64,000 bases of DNA from contig JAHISP010000052.1 in NCBI GenBank assembly GCA_018818165.1, positions 42,481 through 106,480 on the forward strand, written 5' to 3'. Shown one piece after another: positions 46,270-55,830 of the stretch. The notes under the pieces are model-generated. The model was not told the DNA's origin. It worked only from the letters and a program-made list of their open reading frames with translations, and did not search any database. The first letter of the stretch is position 1, and every line of letters begins with the position of its first letter. This DNA comes from Bacteroidota bacterium (GTDB lineage Bacteria > Bacteroidota > Ignavibacteria > Ignavibacteriales > Melioribacteraceae). A program made the position numbers and the translations under genes.

Positions 46270-47550
46270 CTATTTATATGCTTTGCATAAATACCAAATT
46301 ATATCTGTATTAAGCTCTTTTAGTTCAATGGGAATTGTGAAATCACATCCTTTAAAACCAGTTTTTTCAAGCTGGTTTGCAATCTCTTCGGGAGTATATT
46401 TATTACCTCCACTAATTGCAACTTCTATTGAATCATTGGCAAAGCCATCTGGATGATAAGCAAATTGGAAGAAATATGCGCCGTTGATATTTAACATATT
46501 ATAAACTTTTTCAAGATGCGAAATCCACAAAGTTTTTGGCATTGACTGGCATAGAAGAAACGAAAATGCTAAATCAATATTTTCTAAATCTGTTACTTCT
46601 GGATAATTTAAATAAAAATTAACATTTTCGTGTTTTTTTAATTTTGTTCTAATTTCATCCAAATTCTTTTCCGAAATGTCAATTAAACTAAACTCCTTTT
46701 CGGGAAACATTTCAATAAACACTTGCATAAAAGAAGCATCACCTGGTGCAAACTCAACTACTTTCTTTGCCATTTCAAGATTGTTATAAAAGCCTATTTC
46801 TGAAATATATGTATTGTAGAAATAATTTATATGATTTCCCATAGAAGAGTTGTAACCATCAACATATGCTTTTTGCCACGTGGTAAAATTTTGTAATTCA
46901 AAATATTTACTAAACTGTTTGGATAAATTATCAAAATTTGATACCCCATTATGGGAAAACCAAAAACCAAGAATTGTTGAATTATAATCTTTCTCGAAAA
47001 TTTCTTTGGACTCATAAAAATCATCTAATTTAAATACTTTTTCAAAATCTAATTTTCCAATATTTTCTTCATTCCAAAAACTTCTGTGTGTTTGCCAATA
47101 TTCACCTCCCAATTCCCATTCATCATGATTTTGCATGTGAATACCATAAGGAATTTGAGAAAACAGTATATTTTTTGTTGCTTTTTTTGCTGCTTCAACC
47201 ATTTGAATTGATTGCTCTTCTTCTAAATGTTCTATCACATCTATCATTAAGATTAAGTCAAATTTTTTATTGTTTGTTTTAAAAAATGTATGCGCATCCG
47301 AATTATGAATTTTAGCCCATGGTGCCCTTTCTTGAGCAATTTTGATGTAAGGAGAATGTGGTTCAACGGCTTCAACTGATTGATTAGAATTTGTAAATTT
47401 TAGATAATCTCCAATTCCACAACCAATTTCTAAAATGCTATCTGAATTATTTATTAAAAATTTAACTATACTTGGTATATCACCTTTAAATATTTCGGAT
47501 ACTAATGTTCCTTGCAGTTTATGTTTAGCTGAGGTTAGCATTTCTTTCAT
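46270..47550 (-). CDS. Protein with two SAM-dependent methyltransferase domains
   Basis: A 426-residue protein. Domain 1 (about 30-230) has motif I LEIGCGIGDYL and the DVIEHLEEE post-II motif; domain 2 (about 250-420) has a motif-I-like segment VVEFAPGDASFM and continues with LIDISEKNLDEI. Probably methylates a sugar, nucleotide-sugar or glycan in this locus. It overlaps the reductase gene by 4 bases. Second-domain function is less certain because its motif I lacks the usual GxGxG. Confidence 0.85.
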   Translation of the reverse strand: MKEMLTSAKHKLQGTLVSEIFKGDIPSIVKFLINNSDSILEIGCGIGDYLKFTNSNQSVEAVEPHSPYIKIAQERAPWAKIHNSDAHTFFKTNNKKFDLILMIDVIEHLEEEQSIQMVEAAKKATKNILFSQIPYGIHMQNHDEWELGGEYWQTHRSFWNEENIGKLDFEKVFKLDDFYESKEIFEKDYNSTILGFWFSHNGVSNFDNLSKQFSKYFELQNFTTWQKAYVDGYNSSMGNHINYFYNTYISEIGFYNNLEMAKKVVEFAPGDASFMQVFIEMFPEKEFSLIDISEKNLDEIRTKLKKHENVNFYLNYPEVTDLENIDLAFSFLLCQSMPKTLWISHLEKVYNMLNINGAYFFQFAYHPDGFANDSIEVAISGGNKYTPEEIANQLEKTGFKGCDFTIPIELKELNTDIIWYLCKAYK

Positions 47551-48353
47551 ATAAAAAACTCTCTCATCTCAAAAACTTGTTCTTTAATAGTTTTTTTAAC
47601 TAATTCTGAATTAATGTTGTAAATGCTACTAAGACTTCTATCAACACTTGGTTTTCCATCTGTTGGATTTATTTTAAGATTCAATTGATACACTTCATTA
47701 AATATTTGTAATAGTTCAAATTTTGTTACAGACTGTGGAGAATGAATGTGAAATAAGCCATTTTTATATAAATTTTCATTTATTATTTTTTCAATAATTT
47801 CTGATAGATAAACAGTAGTAACCCCATTCCAGATGTGATTTGTAAATCCGTTTACTTCTTTTCCTGCCTGACTTTTTGCCCAATGAAGCAGTGAGCGGTT
47901 TTGCCCTTTTTCTTCACCAACAATTGATGTTCTTAAAATCATGCAATCTGCCGAATCACCACCTATTTTTGACATCCCATATACATCTTCAGCATCGAAC
48001 AAATCATCTTCACTATAATTTCCAGTTTTTCCGTCGAAAGCACAATCAGTTGTAATATGGAAACATTTAATATTCTCTTGTTTGCAAGCTTTTGCCAGAT
48101 TTTGAGGAAATATTGAGTTTACGAGTAAAATTTCTTCAATTGAAAGGTCATCAATCCTTGATTTTATTATTCCAGCACAGTTTATAACATAATCGGAATC
48201 TTTTATAATTTCATTTAATTTTGAATGGGAATCTTTTGCAATATCAAATTCATTTCTGCTTATTTTTGAAACATAAAAACCTTTTCTGTCAAAATATTCT
48301 GAGACAGCGTATCCCAACATTCCACTAGCACCAAAGACGAGAATCTTTCTCAT
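47547..48353 (-). CDS. RmlD-type sugar reductase, FnlB/CapF/WbjC-like
   Basis: A 268-residue short-chain dehydrogenase with the Rossmann motif GASGMLG and the active-site Y-x-x-x-K (VYGMSKIGG). It resembles dTDP-4-dehydrorhamnose reductases and the reductases of UDP-L-FucNAc and UDP-L-QuiNAc synthesis. Between a capE-type and a wecB-type gene it most likely reduces the 4-keto intermediate. It lacks the C-terminal cupin found in Staphylococcus CapF. Confidence 0.85.
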   Translation of the reverse strand: MRKILVFGASGMLGYAVSEYFDRKGFYVSKISRNEFDIAKDSHSKLNEIIKDSDYVINCAGIIKSRIDDLSIEEILLVNSIFPQNLAKACKQENIKCFHITTDCAFDGKTGNYSEDDLFDAEDVYGMSKIGGDSADCMILRTSIVGEEKGQNRSLLHWAKSQAGKEVNGFTNHIWNGVTTVYLSEIIEKIINENLYKNGLFHIHSPQSVTKFELLQIFNEVYQLNLKINPTDGKPSVDRSLSSIYNINSELVKKTIKEQVFEMREFFI

Positions 48354-48360
48354 ATTTTAC

Positions 48361-49485
48361 CTACTTACTCCAAACTGTTCTGTTTACATAGTCGATGTAA
48401 CTTAAAATTATCCTAACTACTTTTTTTGATACATTATCTACGTTGTAATCACTTATTTCATTAAATACTCTTTTTCCACTTTCAAATTGAGATGTTACAA
48501 CATCAATGGCGTTTATAATATTTTCTGCTTTTAAACCACTCATAATAAGTGTTCCTTCATCCATTCCTTCTGGTCTTTCGTGTGCTTGGCGTATTGTAAT
48601 TGCAGGAAAGTTAAGAATAGATGATTCTTCTGTAATTGTACCACTATCCGATAAAATACAAAAAGCATTTTGTTGTAATTTGATATAGTCAAAAAATCCA
48701 AGTGGTTTCAAAAAATCAATTCCACTTATAGTATTAATTTTATTGGTTTCAATTAGTTTCTTCATAGTTCTAGGATGTGTTGAAACAATAATTTTTTTAG
48801 AGTATTTTTTTCGCACAGCAACTAAAGAATCAAGTAAATTGTTAAAATTTTCTTCGGAATCAATGTTTTCTTCTCTATGGGCACTAACAACAAAATAATT
48901 ACCTTTTTCTAATGCCAATTTTTCGAGTACCTTTGAGTCTTGAATTTTATCATTATGAACAATAAAAATCTCCTTCATTGAAGAACCAGTTTTAATAATT
49001 GTTTCTGGTTTTATTCCTTCACGGATTAGGTATTGTCGTGCATGCTCTGTAAGAGGCATATTGATATCACTCAAATGATCAACTATCTTTCTGTTTATTT
49101 CTTCTGGCACTCGTTGGTCAAAGCAACGATTTCCTGCTTCCATATGAAATACAGGTATTTTTTTCCTTTTTGCGGCTATTACCGAAAGACAGCTATTAGT
49201 ATCTCCATATAATAAAATTGCATCTGGAGATTCTTTTTCCATAATTTCATCAGATTTAGCAATAATATTGCCTATTGTTTCCGCAGTTGAATTACCAACA
49301 GCATTTAAGAAATAATTTGGCTTTTTAATTCCTAAATCATCAAAAAATATTTCATTTAGTTCGTAGTCAAAATTTTGACCAGTATGGACTAAAATATGCT
49401 GTGTATATTTTTCAAGTTCAGCCAAAACCAAACTTAATTTTATAATTTCTGGCCTTGTGCCAACAATAGTCATAATTTTTAGCAT
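48361..49485 (-). CDS. UDP-N-acetylglucosamine 2-epimerase family, FnlC/CapG-like
   Basis: A 374-residue non-hydrolysing 2-epimerase (GTRPEIIKLSLVLAEL, HTGQNFDYELNEIFFDDLGI, VFHMEAGNRCFDQRVPEEIN, GTITEESSIL). In the FucNAc-type pathway this enzyme performs the last C2 epimerisation. Overlaps the capE-type gene by 7 bases. Confidence 0.9.
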   Translation of the reverse strand: MLKIMTIVGTRPEIIKLSLVLAELEKYTQHILVHTGQNFDYELNEIFFDDLGIKKPNYFLNAVGNSTAETIGNIIAKSDEIMEKESPDAILLYGDTNSCLSVIAAKRKKIPVFHMEAGNRCFDQRVPEEINRKIVDHLSDINMPLTEHARQYLIREGIKPETIIKTGSSMKEIFIVHNDKIQDSKVLEKLALEKGNYFVVSAHREENIDSEENFNNLLDSLVAVRKKYSKKIIVSTHPRTMKKLIETNKINTISGIDFLKPLGFFDYIKLQQNAFCILSDSGTITEESSILNFPAITIRQAHERPEGMDEGTLIMSGLKAENIINAIDVVTSQFESGKRVFNEISDYNVDNVSKKVVRIILSYIDYVNRTVWSK

Positions 49486-50519
49486 GCAACTAGCCCTAAT
49501 CTATTTTTTTTCCACTCACTTAATTCCTTTTGAACTATTTCTAAAGAAAGCATTAGTTCTTTAACTTCATTTACCGTTAACCTTTTTGTATTATGAGAAT
49601 TATAGTCTTCATAGGACGATATTTTTTCTTCGCCTTCAACAAAATATTTTGCATAGTCAAGATCTCTATTATCAGCACTTATTCTAAAGTAATTACCCAT
49701 ATCTTCAGCCTTACTTTTTTCTTCCCGAGTTAATAACGTTTCAAATAATTTTTCTCCATGGCGTGTTCCAATGGTATTTATTTCATTATCTGCTTCAAAT
49801 AATTCTATTAATGCAGTTGCTAAGTCTTCAATTGTTGAAGCTGGCGCTTTTTGGACAAAAATATCACCTTGTCGTGCATTTTGAAAAGCAAATAAAACTA
49901 AATCAACTGCATCGTCAAGCGACATTAAAAATCTTGTCATATTTGGATCCGTAATGGTTATTGGCAATCCTTCCTTAATTTGTTTAATAAATAAAGGAAT
50001 TACCGAACCTCTTGAAGCCATAACGTTTCCATATCTAGTTCCGCATAGAATAGTGTTTTTTCGTGCAGTTCGTGATCTTGCAACCATAACTTTTTCCATC
50101 ATTGCTTTTGAAAGCCCCATTGCATTTATTGGATATACTGCTTTATCTGTACTTAAAACAATCACGTTTTCAACATTATTTTCAATTGCAGCATTTAATA
50201 CGTTTTCTGATCCATTAATATTTGTTTGAACTGCTTGCATCGGGTAGAATTCGCATGAAGGAACTTGTTTTAGTGCTGCAGCATGAAAAACATAATTAAC
50301 CCCATATAATGCCGAATTTATGCTACTATAATCACGAGTATCTCCTATATAAAACTTAACTCTTTCATTTCTTAGCTGAATTCTCATGTCTTCTTGCTTT
50401 TTTTCATCCCGACTGAAGATTCTTATTTCTTCTATATCAGTTTTTAGGAATCTTTCTAATACGGCATTCCCAAATGACCCTGTACCACCTGTAATAAGTA
50501 ATATTTTATTACTAAACAT
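49479..50519 (-). CDS. UDP-GlcNAc 4,6-dehydratase/5-epimerase, FnlA/CapE-like
   Basis: A 346-residue extended SDR with GGTGSFGNAV and the CapE-class active site in which Tyr is replaced by Met (NAMGLSKAMMEK), plus the family block RYGNVMASRGSVIPLF and DPNMTRFLMSLDDAVDLVL. It starts the synthesis of UDP-L-FucNAc or UDP-L-QuiNAc from UDP-GlcNAc. First gene of a five-gene run down to the giant glycosyltransferase. Confidence 0.92.
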   Translation of the reverse strand: MFSNKILLITGGTGSFGNAVLERFLKTDIEEIRIFSRDEKKQEDMRIQLRNERVKFYIGDTRDYSSINSALYGVNYVFHAAALKQVPSCEFYPMQAVQTNINGSENVLNAAIENNVENVIVLSTDKAVYPINAMGLSKAMMEKVMVARSRTARKNTILCGTRYGNVMASRGSVIPLFIKQIKEGLPITITDPNMTRFLMSLDDAVDLVLFAFQNARQGDIFVQKAPASTIEDLATALIELFEADNEINTIGTRHGEKLFETLLTREEKSKAEDMGNYFRISADNRDLDYAKYFVEGEEKISSYEDYNSHNTKRLTVNEVKELMLSLEIVQKELSEWKKNRLGLVAC

Positions 50520-50781
50520 ATTATTTAACCTTATTTAATTTTATATATTAATTTCATTTGTTTGAAATAAATAATTTGAGTACCAAATTTTGAAAGTAGA
50601 ATTATTATGTTTTTTGAGTTACTAAAATATTTATTCGAACAGAATAGTATTTTAACAAGATAATTGTTGCTATAGTCATGTGGTTCTCATTTTTTCACCA
50701 ATGCGTTCCACAATCATACCAAAACAAAAATTTGTTAAATTGCGATAATTTAGATTTAATTTATGAAGATTTTAAAACACA
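50520..50781. other. Intergenic region upstream of the nucleotide-sugar operon
   Basis: AT-rich DNA of about 260 bases with no open frame. It must hold the promoter of the capE-type operon, but I cannot point to a clear -35/-10 or sigma-54/28 match. Confidence 0.4.
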
Positions 50782-50797
50782 TGGCTAATAATAGCCA
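50782..50797 (-). terminator. Terminator of the 614-residue protein gene
   Basis: Inverted repeat TGGCTAATAATAGCCA; on the minus strand it is followed by TGTGTTTTAAAATC. It lies 24 bases after the stop codon of the minus-strand gene at 50821, a reasonable weak intrinsic terminator. Confidence 0.55.
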
Positions 50798-50820
50798 CAA
50801 GATTGGGTGATAAGGTGAGT

Positions 50821-52665
50821 TTATTTATAAAAGCCATGCAGTTTTTGCAATTCTAATTGAATTTTTCCATTTGCCTCATTTTGCAAACGTTCTGCTTCAA
50901 GTTTGCGTTTTTCAATATAGTCGGCAATTTCTTCTTCAAAACTTTGAATACGACTTTTCGTCTTTTGTTCAAATTGTTTTATTGTAAATTCAGTTTCTTT
51001 CCTAAGTTCTACTTTTCCTCTTTCTTTTTCATCTATGTAATTTTTTACTTTACGTACCATGTTTTGTTTAAAAGAGGATTTTTGTACAATAGTTGAAATT
51101 GTTGTAAATATTGAAATAATAGTTCCGACAAGAAACGTAATTAAAGACCATTGGGCACCCTCAACAATTACCGTTTTAATAACGTTACTAAAATTAGCCA
51201 TTTCCTTAAATTCGGAGTTTGTATAACTTGCAAATCCCGCAAGTAACAGAACAAGAACCGATAACATTGAGGTATACGTAAAGGCATTTTTAAAAACCAC
51301 CGTTGGGTCTAAATCATTTCTTTCATCAACCTTGTTTACTTGGCTTTCAAGAGAATTTATTCTTATGTCCATTTGCGATTCAAAATCATTTAAACGAATT
51401 TTCAATTTCTCATTAATTCGTCTCTGATATGTTTCTAATTCATTTTCAAGATGAGATTTATTAATTTTAAGTTCATCTATTTTAGAATCAAATATTTTTA
51501 GCCTTTCTTGAAATCCTTCTTGGTATTTTTGCGTAATTTTTCCACCTATAATTTCAATTATTTCATCAAATTTTCTCACAACTTCTTGCGAAGAATCTGA
51601 AAGTAACAATGATTCATTTCCATTATATTTTTTTACATAAATCTCTATAAATTTCAAATTTGCTTGAATTCTATCAGTAAAATAATTTGTTACTTTAATT
51701 TCCTGAAGATTGAAAAGAGATTTTTTTACTTCATCAAAAGATGCTTTATTGTGACTTCTAAATAATTCTATTTTATCTTCAAAAAAGTAAAGTACTGGAA
51801 AAAATTTTGGTTCTAAGAAAAAATACTTTGTAATTGAGTGATTTAAGAAAAATTCGTATACAGAAAAACTATTATTTTGAATTGCAAAGTTTAAACGAGC
51901 AATATCAGTATTATAAATTTCCTCAACTAAAGCTGCTCCCAACTGTATATTTTCTAAGTGAACTTCAGTTAAAGCCAAGTGAAATTTTGCCGTTATTCCA
52001 GTATGTTTTAAATCCAAAGCTTCATAAAACATTTTGTTAGATTGATCTAAATTTGAGCCTTTTAGGTAGAAAAAGCCTTCAATAGTTTTTAAAAAATATT
52101 TTAGTTCGTTAATAAACTCATTATCAATATGTTTATTAAAAATTATTTCGGATGCTCTATTAATTAGCTCAACAGATTTTTCTGGGTCAAAAAGCTCTTC
52201 ATCATACGATAGTAGCATTGCATGTATTAATAAATTGAATGCATTATTTTTTGTTTTTTCTAAATAATGCAACATAGAATTAGCAAAATATTTAGTATCG
52301 GTACCTTTCTTCTGCTTTAACCATTTTATATAATATTCTTTTAGCTGTAATTGAGGATTATTTCCACCAAGCATTGTATGATTTACTTTAAATATTTTAT
52401 GTAAATACGAAATTAGCGGTGACTCAAACATCAAATAATTTGGAGCATTTTCGTAAAAAATAAATTTTTCTGAAATTTCCGGCGGCAGTGGAATTGAATT
52501 AAATTGTGCGTTTTCTCTTAATTTTTGGATGTAATCGTAGTTTTCATCATAATCTGACTGAATATACTTCTTCCCAAAGTTTAGCAACTTAGATGCAATC
52601 TGGTTTGCTAAAACCTTATCTTCTGTATAATAATTACCTGTCAGATCTTCTGAGTGAACTTTCAT
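50821..52665 (-). CDS. Unknown membrane protein: helical repeats, coiled coil, two membrane helices
   Basis: I do not recognise this 614-residue protein. Residues 1-350 are helical and possibly TPR-like; about 375-450 is a charged coiled coil (KIDELKINKSHLENELETYQ); two membrane helices follow at about 460-482 (TSMLSVLVLLLAGFASYT) and 505-530 (WSLITFLVGTIISIFTTIST); the last 80 residues are again coiled coil, rich in Lys and Glu. No signal peptide. Both soluble parts are probably on the same, cytoplasmic, side. It stands alone between dnaA and the glycan operon, with its own terminator. Confidence 0.85.
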   Translation of the reverse strand: MKVHSEDLTGNYYTEDKVLANQIASKLLNFGKKYIQSDYDENYDYIQKLRENAQFNSIPLPPEISEKFIFYENAPNYLMFESPLISYLHKIFKVNHTMLGGNNPQLQLKEYYIKWLKQKKGTDTKYFANSMLHYLEKTKNNAFNLLIHAMLLSYDEELFDPEKSVELINRASEIIFNKHIDNEFINELKYFLKTIEGFFYLKGSNLDQSNKMFYEALDLKHTGITAKFHLALTEVHLENIQLGAALVEEIYNTDIARLNFAIQNNSFSVYEFFLNHSITKYFFLEPKFFPVLYFFEDKIELFRSHNKASFDEVKKSLFNLQEIKVTNYFTDRIQANLKFIEIYVKKYNGNESLLLSDSSQEVVRKFDEIIEIIGGKITQKYQEGFQERLKIFDSKIDELKINKSHLENELETYQRRINEKLKIRLNDFESQMDIRINSLESQVNKVDERNDLDPTVVFKNAFTYTSMLSVLVLLLAGFASYTNSEFKEMANFSNVIKTVIVEGAQWSLITFLVGTIISIFTTISTIVQKSSFKQNMVRKVKNYIDEKERGKVELRKETEFTIKQFEQKTKSRIQSFEEEIADYIEKRKLEAERLQNEANGKIQLELQKLHGFYK

Positions 52666-52919
52666 TTCTACTACATCCTTGTAATGAAATATCTATTAAA
52701 ATAACAATTTTGTGTAATTGTCCTTAATTACAGGGTTACTATCGAATTTTTAAAGCTATTCTTTAGCCTAAAGGTTAAAATTAATTGAAGCAAAGCTGAG
52801 GGAAATAAATCTTAACTAATATTAAAAATAATGAATTAAATTACTCTTTAAATAAATGTAGAATTAATTGTCAAGATATCTTTATACTGGATTTTGGAAA
52901 TTGGACAAATTAAATTTGA
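52666..52919. other. Gap between dnaA and the 614-residue protein gene
   Basis: AT-rich, no open frame, RNA gene or obvious hairpin terminator for dnaA. Confidence 0.4.
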
Positions 52920-54338
52920 TTAAGAAACTCCAAGTTCAATTTTATTTCGCAGTGTATCAACTATATCCTTGGTAGAATTATCATCCGTAAGTAGTTGCTC
53001 AATACTATTATAAGCATGAATTACTGTTGAATGATCCCTACCACCAAAATGCAAACCAATTGTTTTTAGTGAAGACTTAGTAAGTTTTTTTGAAAGAAAC
53101 ATTGCTACTTGCCTAGCAAGAACAACTTCTTTTTTTCTGTTTTTTTCGCGGACTTTATTTTCATCTACTGAAAAATATTTACAAACAATTTGTGTGATAT
53201 AATCAATTGAAATATTTACTTGCCGCCCAGTTGCAATTTCATTTACTGCTTTTCTTGCAAGAGCCATATCAATTTCTTGAGAGTTTAATGAAGAACTAGC
53301 AAGTAATTTTATTAACGATCCTTCTAACTCTCTAACATTAGAGGTAATATTATATGCCATATATTCAAGAATATCGTTGGGAATTAAAATGCCATAACTT
53401 ATTGCTTTATTTTTAAGAATTGCCATTCTGGTTTCAAAATCCGGAGCTTGAATATCTGCTGTTAATCCCATCTGAAATCTTGAAATTAAACGTTCATTTA
53501 AGCCTTTTAGCTCTTTAGGTGGTTTATCAGATGAAAGTATTATTTGTTTGCCAGCTTGATGAAGTGTATTAAATATGTGAAAGAAATAATCTTGTGTTTT
53601 TTCTTTACCAATTAAAAACTGAATATCATCAATTATTAAAGCATCCATGTTTTTGTAAAAATTAGAAAATTCTTGCGCATTACCACTTTGAATTGCATCA
53701 ATAAATTCTACTGTAAACTGCTCTGATGAAACATAAATTACTTTTTTGGATTTTGATTTTTCTTTAATTTTATTACCAATTGCTTGAATTAGATGAGTTT
53801 TTCCAAGCCCAACCCCACCATAAATAAAAAAAGGATTAAATGAAGTTTCACCAGCGTTTTCACCAATTGCAATTGCTGCTGCTCTTGCTAACTGATTTCC
53901 TTCACCTTTTATAAAATTGTCAAATTTATAGCGTGGAATTAAATAGCTTTCAAATTCATCTTCTTCGTTTTCTACTATTTCGGGAATTACAACTGAATTT
54001 TGGAATATTTTTTCAGATCTTTTTTCAATTAAATTAAAAGCTTCACGGTTAGCTTCTTTCTCGTCGCCTACAACATATAATAGCTTGCCGTCATCACCCA
54101 AAATTTGCTTTACTACATTATTAATAATAGTATTGTAATGTTCCTCAATCCATTCAATAAAAAAGCTATTTGGTACTTCAATTTTTAATTCATTTTCGGA
54201 AAAAAATAATGGTTTAATAGGAAGAAACCATGTATTATAAGTTAGTGCAGGTACACTTTCTTTAATAAGGGACAAACATTTTTTCCACATATCTTTAGAA
54301 TCAGTTTTATTTAAAATCACTCTTTCTATTACTTCCAA
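52920..54338 (-). CDS. dnaA: Chromosomal replication initiator DnaA
   Basis: Initiator ATPase that melts oriC. The 472-residue frame has domain I (WKKCLSLIKESVPALTYNTW), a linker, the AAA+ domain with Walker A GGVGLGKTH and Walker B LIIDDIQFL, and the domain IV signature GGRDHSTVIHAY for DnaA-box recognition. Start is uncertain: the frame opens with TTG 54338, with GTG 54320 and ATG 54290 as alternatives; the ATG would leave only Met before the conserved Trp. Confidence 0.95.
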   Translation of the reverse strand: MEVIERVILNKTDSKDMWKKCLSLIKESVPALTYNTWFLPIKPLFFSENELKIEVPNSFFIEWIEEHYNTIINNVVKQILGDDGKLLYVVGDEKEANREAFNLIEKRSEKIFQNSVVIPEIVENEEDEFESYLIPRYKFDNFIKGEGNQLARAAAIAIGENAGETSFNPFFIYGGVGLGKTHLIQAIGNKIKEKSKSKKVIYVSSEQFTVEFIDAIQSGNAQEFSNFYKNMDALIIDDIQFLIGKEKTQDYFFHIFNTLHQAGKQIILSSDKPPKELKGLNERLISRFQMGLTADIQAPDFETRMAILKNKAISYGILIPNDILEYMAYNITSNVRELEGSLIKLLASSSLNSQEIDMALARKAVNEIATGRQVNISIDYITQIVCKYFSVDENKVREKNRKKEVVLARQVAMFLSKKLTKSSLKTIGLHFGGRDHSTVIHAYNSIEQLLTDDNSTKDIVDTLRNKIELGVS

Positions 54339-54344
54339 TTTTAC

Positions 54345-54600
54345 TTATCCACATTTAACATTTTTTAAATACTGTATTTTAATTTGTTTTTTACTGATTT
54401 AAGAACTAGCTTTTTTTCTTATCAACAACTTGTTAACATTAAAAGGATTTTATAACACTATATATATTAAGCACTTATACAATGTTCTTAAATTACAATA
54501 AACAAATCAAATTTTTTCTTGAACAATTTTTAGGTTTTTGTGAATTGTGAAACGTTTCACAGGAATGAGTTATCAACAAGTTATTAACACAGTCTAACCA
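54345..54600. other. oriC: Candidate replication origin (oriC) upstream of dnaA
   Basis: The region next to dnaA has one perfect DnaA box TTATCCACA (54345-54353) and near boxes TTATCAACA (54419-54427 and 54570-54578) and TTATTAACA (54581-54589), all on the plus strand, the last two 11 bases apart. A very AT-rich stretch (TATATATATTAAG around 54460) could be the unwinding element. dnaA-adjacent location fits most bacteria. GC skew over a larger region would be needed to confirm. Confidence 0.6.
54546..54561. promoter_or_regulatory. Perfect 16-bp palindrome in the dnaA-asparaginase gap
   Basis: TGTGAAACGTTTCACA. The core TGAAACGTTTCA looks like a LacI/GalR-family operator with central CG. It is not parS: the parS half-sites are in the opposite order (TGTTTCAC-GTGAAACA). 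It lies between two candidate DnaA boxes; no matching regulator is encoded in the window. Confidence 0.5.
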
Positions 54601-54779
54601 TCACTATTGCACTGTGAAATTAGTCTATTTTTGTTTATTCTCCAAATAATAATTAATAAATATTTCTAACTCATTTACTTATAATAAATTAAAATTGTGT
54701 TTACTATTTACCAATAAAAGTTATAATTTAATGATATTTTTTATCTGTATTTTTGTCTATTAAAAAAAATTGAGCTAAT

Positions 54780-55748
54780 ATGAAAAATATTATTATTGTA
54801 TTCACTGGGGGCACTTTTTCAATGAAAATTGACGAAACAACCGGAGGTGCAATCCCACATTTTCATGGTGATGAATTACTTGATATGATTCCAGAAGCAG
54901 GGAGTAAAGCAAATATTTCTATGTACGAGTTTGGAATGTACCCAGGTCCACACATGACTCCAGAATTAATGCTAAAACTTTCTAAAAAAGTAAAAGAATA
55001 TGCTGATTCTGATGATATTGATGGAATTATTGTTACTCATGGAACTGACACGCTTGAAGAAACTGCCTACTTTTTAGATTTAACTGTTAATACTTCCAAA
55101 CCAATTGTTGTTATTGGAGCAATGAGAACAAGTTCGGAACCAGATTGGGATGGTCCTAAAAATTTACTTGATGCAATAAAAATTTGTAATAACAATAATA
55201 GCCAAAACATGGGTGTTTTAGTTTGTTTAAATGGCGAAATTAATGCTGCTAGTGAAGTTACAAAAACTCATACTGAGGATGTTGAAACATTTCGAAGCTT
55301 AGATTTTGGATCACTAGGTTTTGTTGAAAAAGGAAGAGTAATTTTTAACAGACTTCCGCAAAAACTTGAAAAAATTGAAGTTGATAAAATTGTAACAAAT
55401 GTTGATTTAATTAAAGTATATACGGGAATTACGGATAAGTTTTTTAAATTTTCTGCTGATAGTGGCGTTTCTGGAATTGTTGTAGAAGCACTTGGAGTTG
55501 GAAATGTACCTCCAGCTGCCTACGATGGAATTAAATACGCAGTTGAAAAAGGTATTCCTGTGGTTCTTGTTTCTCGATGTCCAACTGGTGAAACATTAGA
55601 TATTTACAGTTATCCAGGTGCAGGAAAATGGCTTAAAGAACTTGGAGTTATTTTTACTGACTATTTAAATGGTCAAAAAGCTCGTATAAAATTAATGCTG
55701 GCTTTAAGCAAATGTAAAAATTTATCTGAAATATCTAAAATGTTTTAA
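54780..55748 (+). CDS. L-asparaginase
   Basis: Hydrolyses asparagine to aspartate and ammonia. The 322-residue protein has the two threonine motifs of the family (FTGGTFSMK at the N-terminus and VTHGTDTLEETAYFL near residue 85) and no signal peptide, so it is a cytoplasmic type. Divergently transcribed from dnaA; poor ribosome binding site. Confidence 0.92.
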   Translation: MKNIIIVFTGGTFSMKIDETTGGAIPHFHGDELLDMIPEAGSKANISMYEFGMYPGPHMTPELMLKLSKKVKEYADSDDIDGIIVTHGTDTLEETAYFLDLTVNTSKPIVVIGAMRTSSEPDWDGPKNLLDAIKICNNNNSQNMGVLVCLNGEINAASEVTKTHTEDVETFRSLDFGSLGFVEKGRVIFNRLPQKLEKIEVDKIVTNVDLIKVYTGITDKFFKFSADSGVSGIVVEALGVGNVPPAAYDGIKYAVEKGIPVVLVSRCPTGETLDIYSYPGAGKWLKELGVIFTDYLNGQKARIKLMLALSKCKNLSEISKMF

Positions 55749-55830
55749 ATTTTACATATAAAACATATGATAATAAGAAGTAAATTTTTAATAAACACTT
55801 AAAAATGCTAAAATATAATAAGGTGTAAAA

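Noticed and set aside
54546..54561. parS partition site near dnaA
   Set aside because: Half-sites are in reverse order relative to parS (TGTGAAAC-GTTTCACA versus TGTTTCAC-GTGAAACA).
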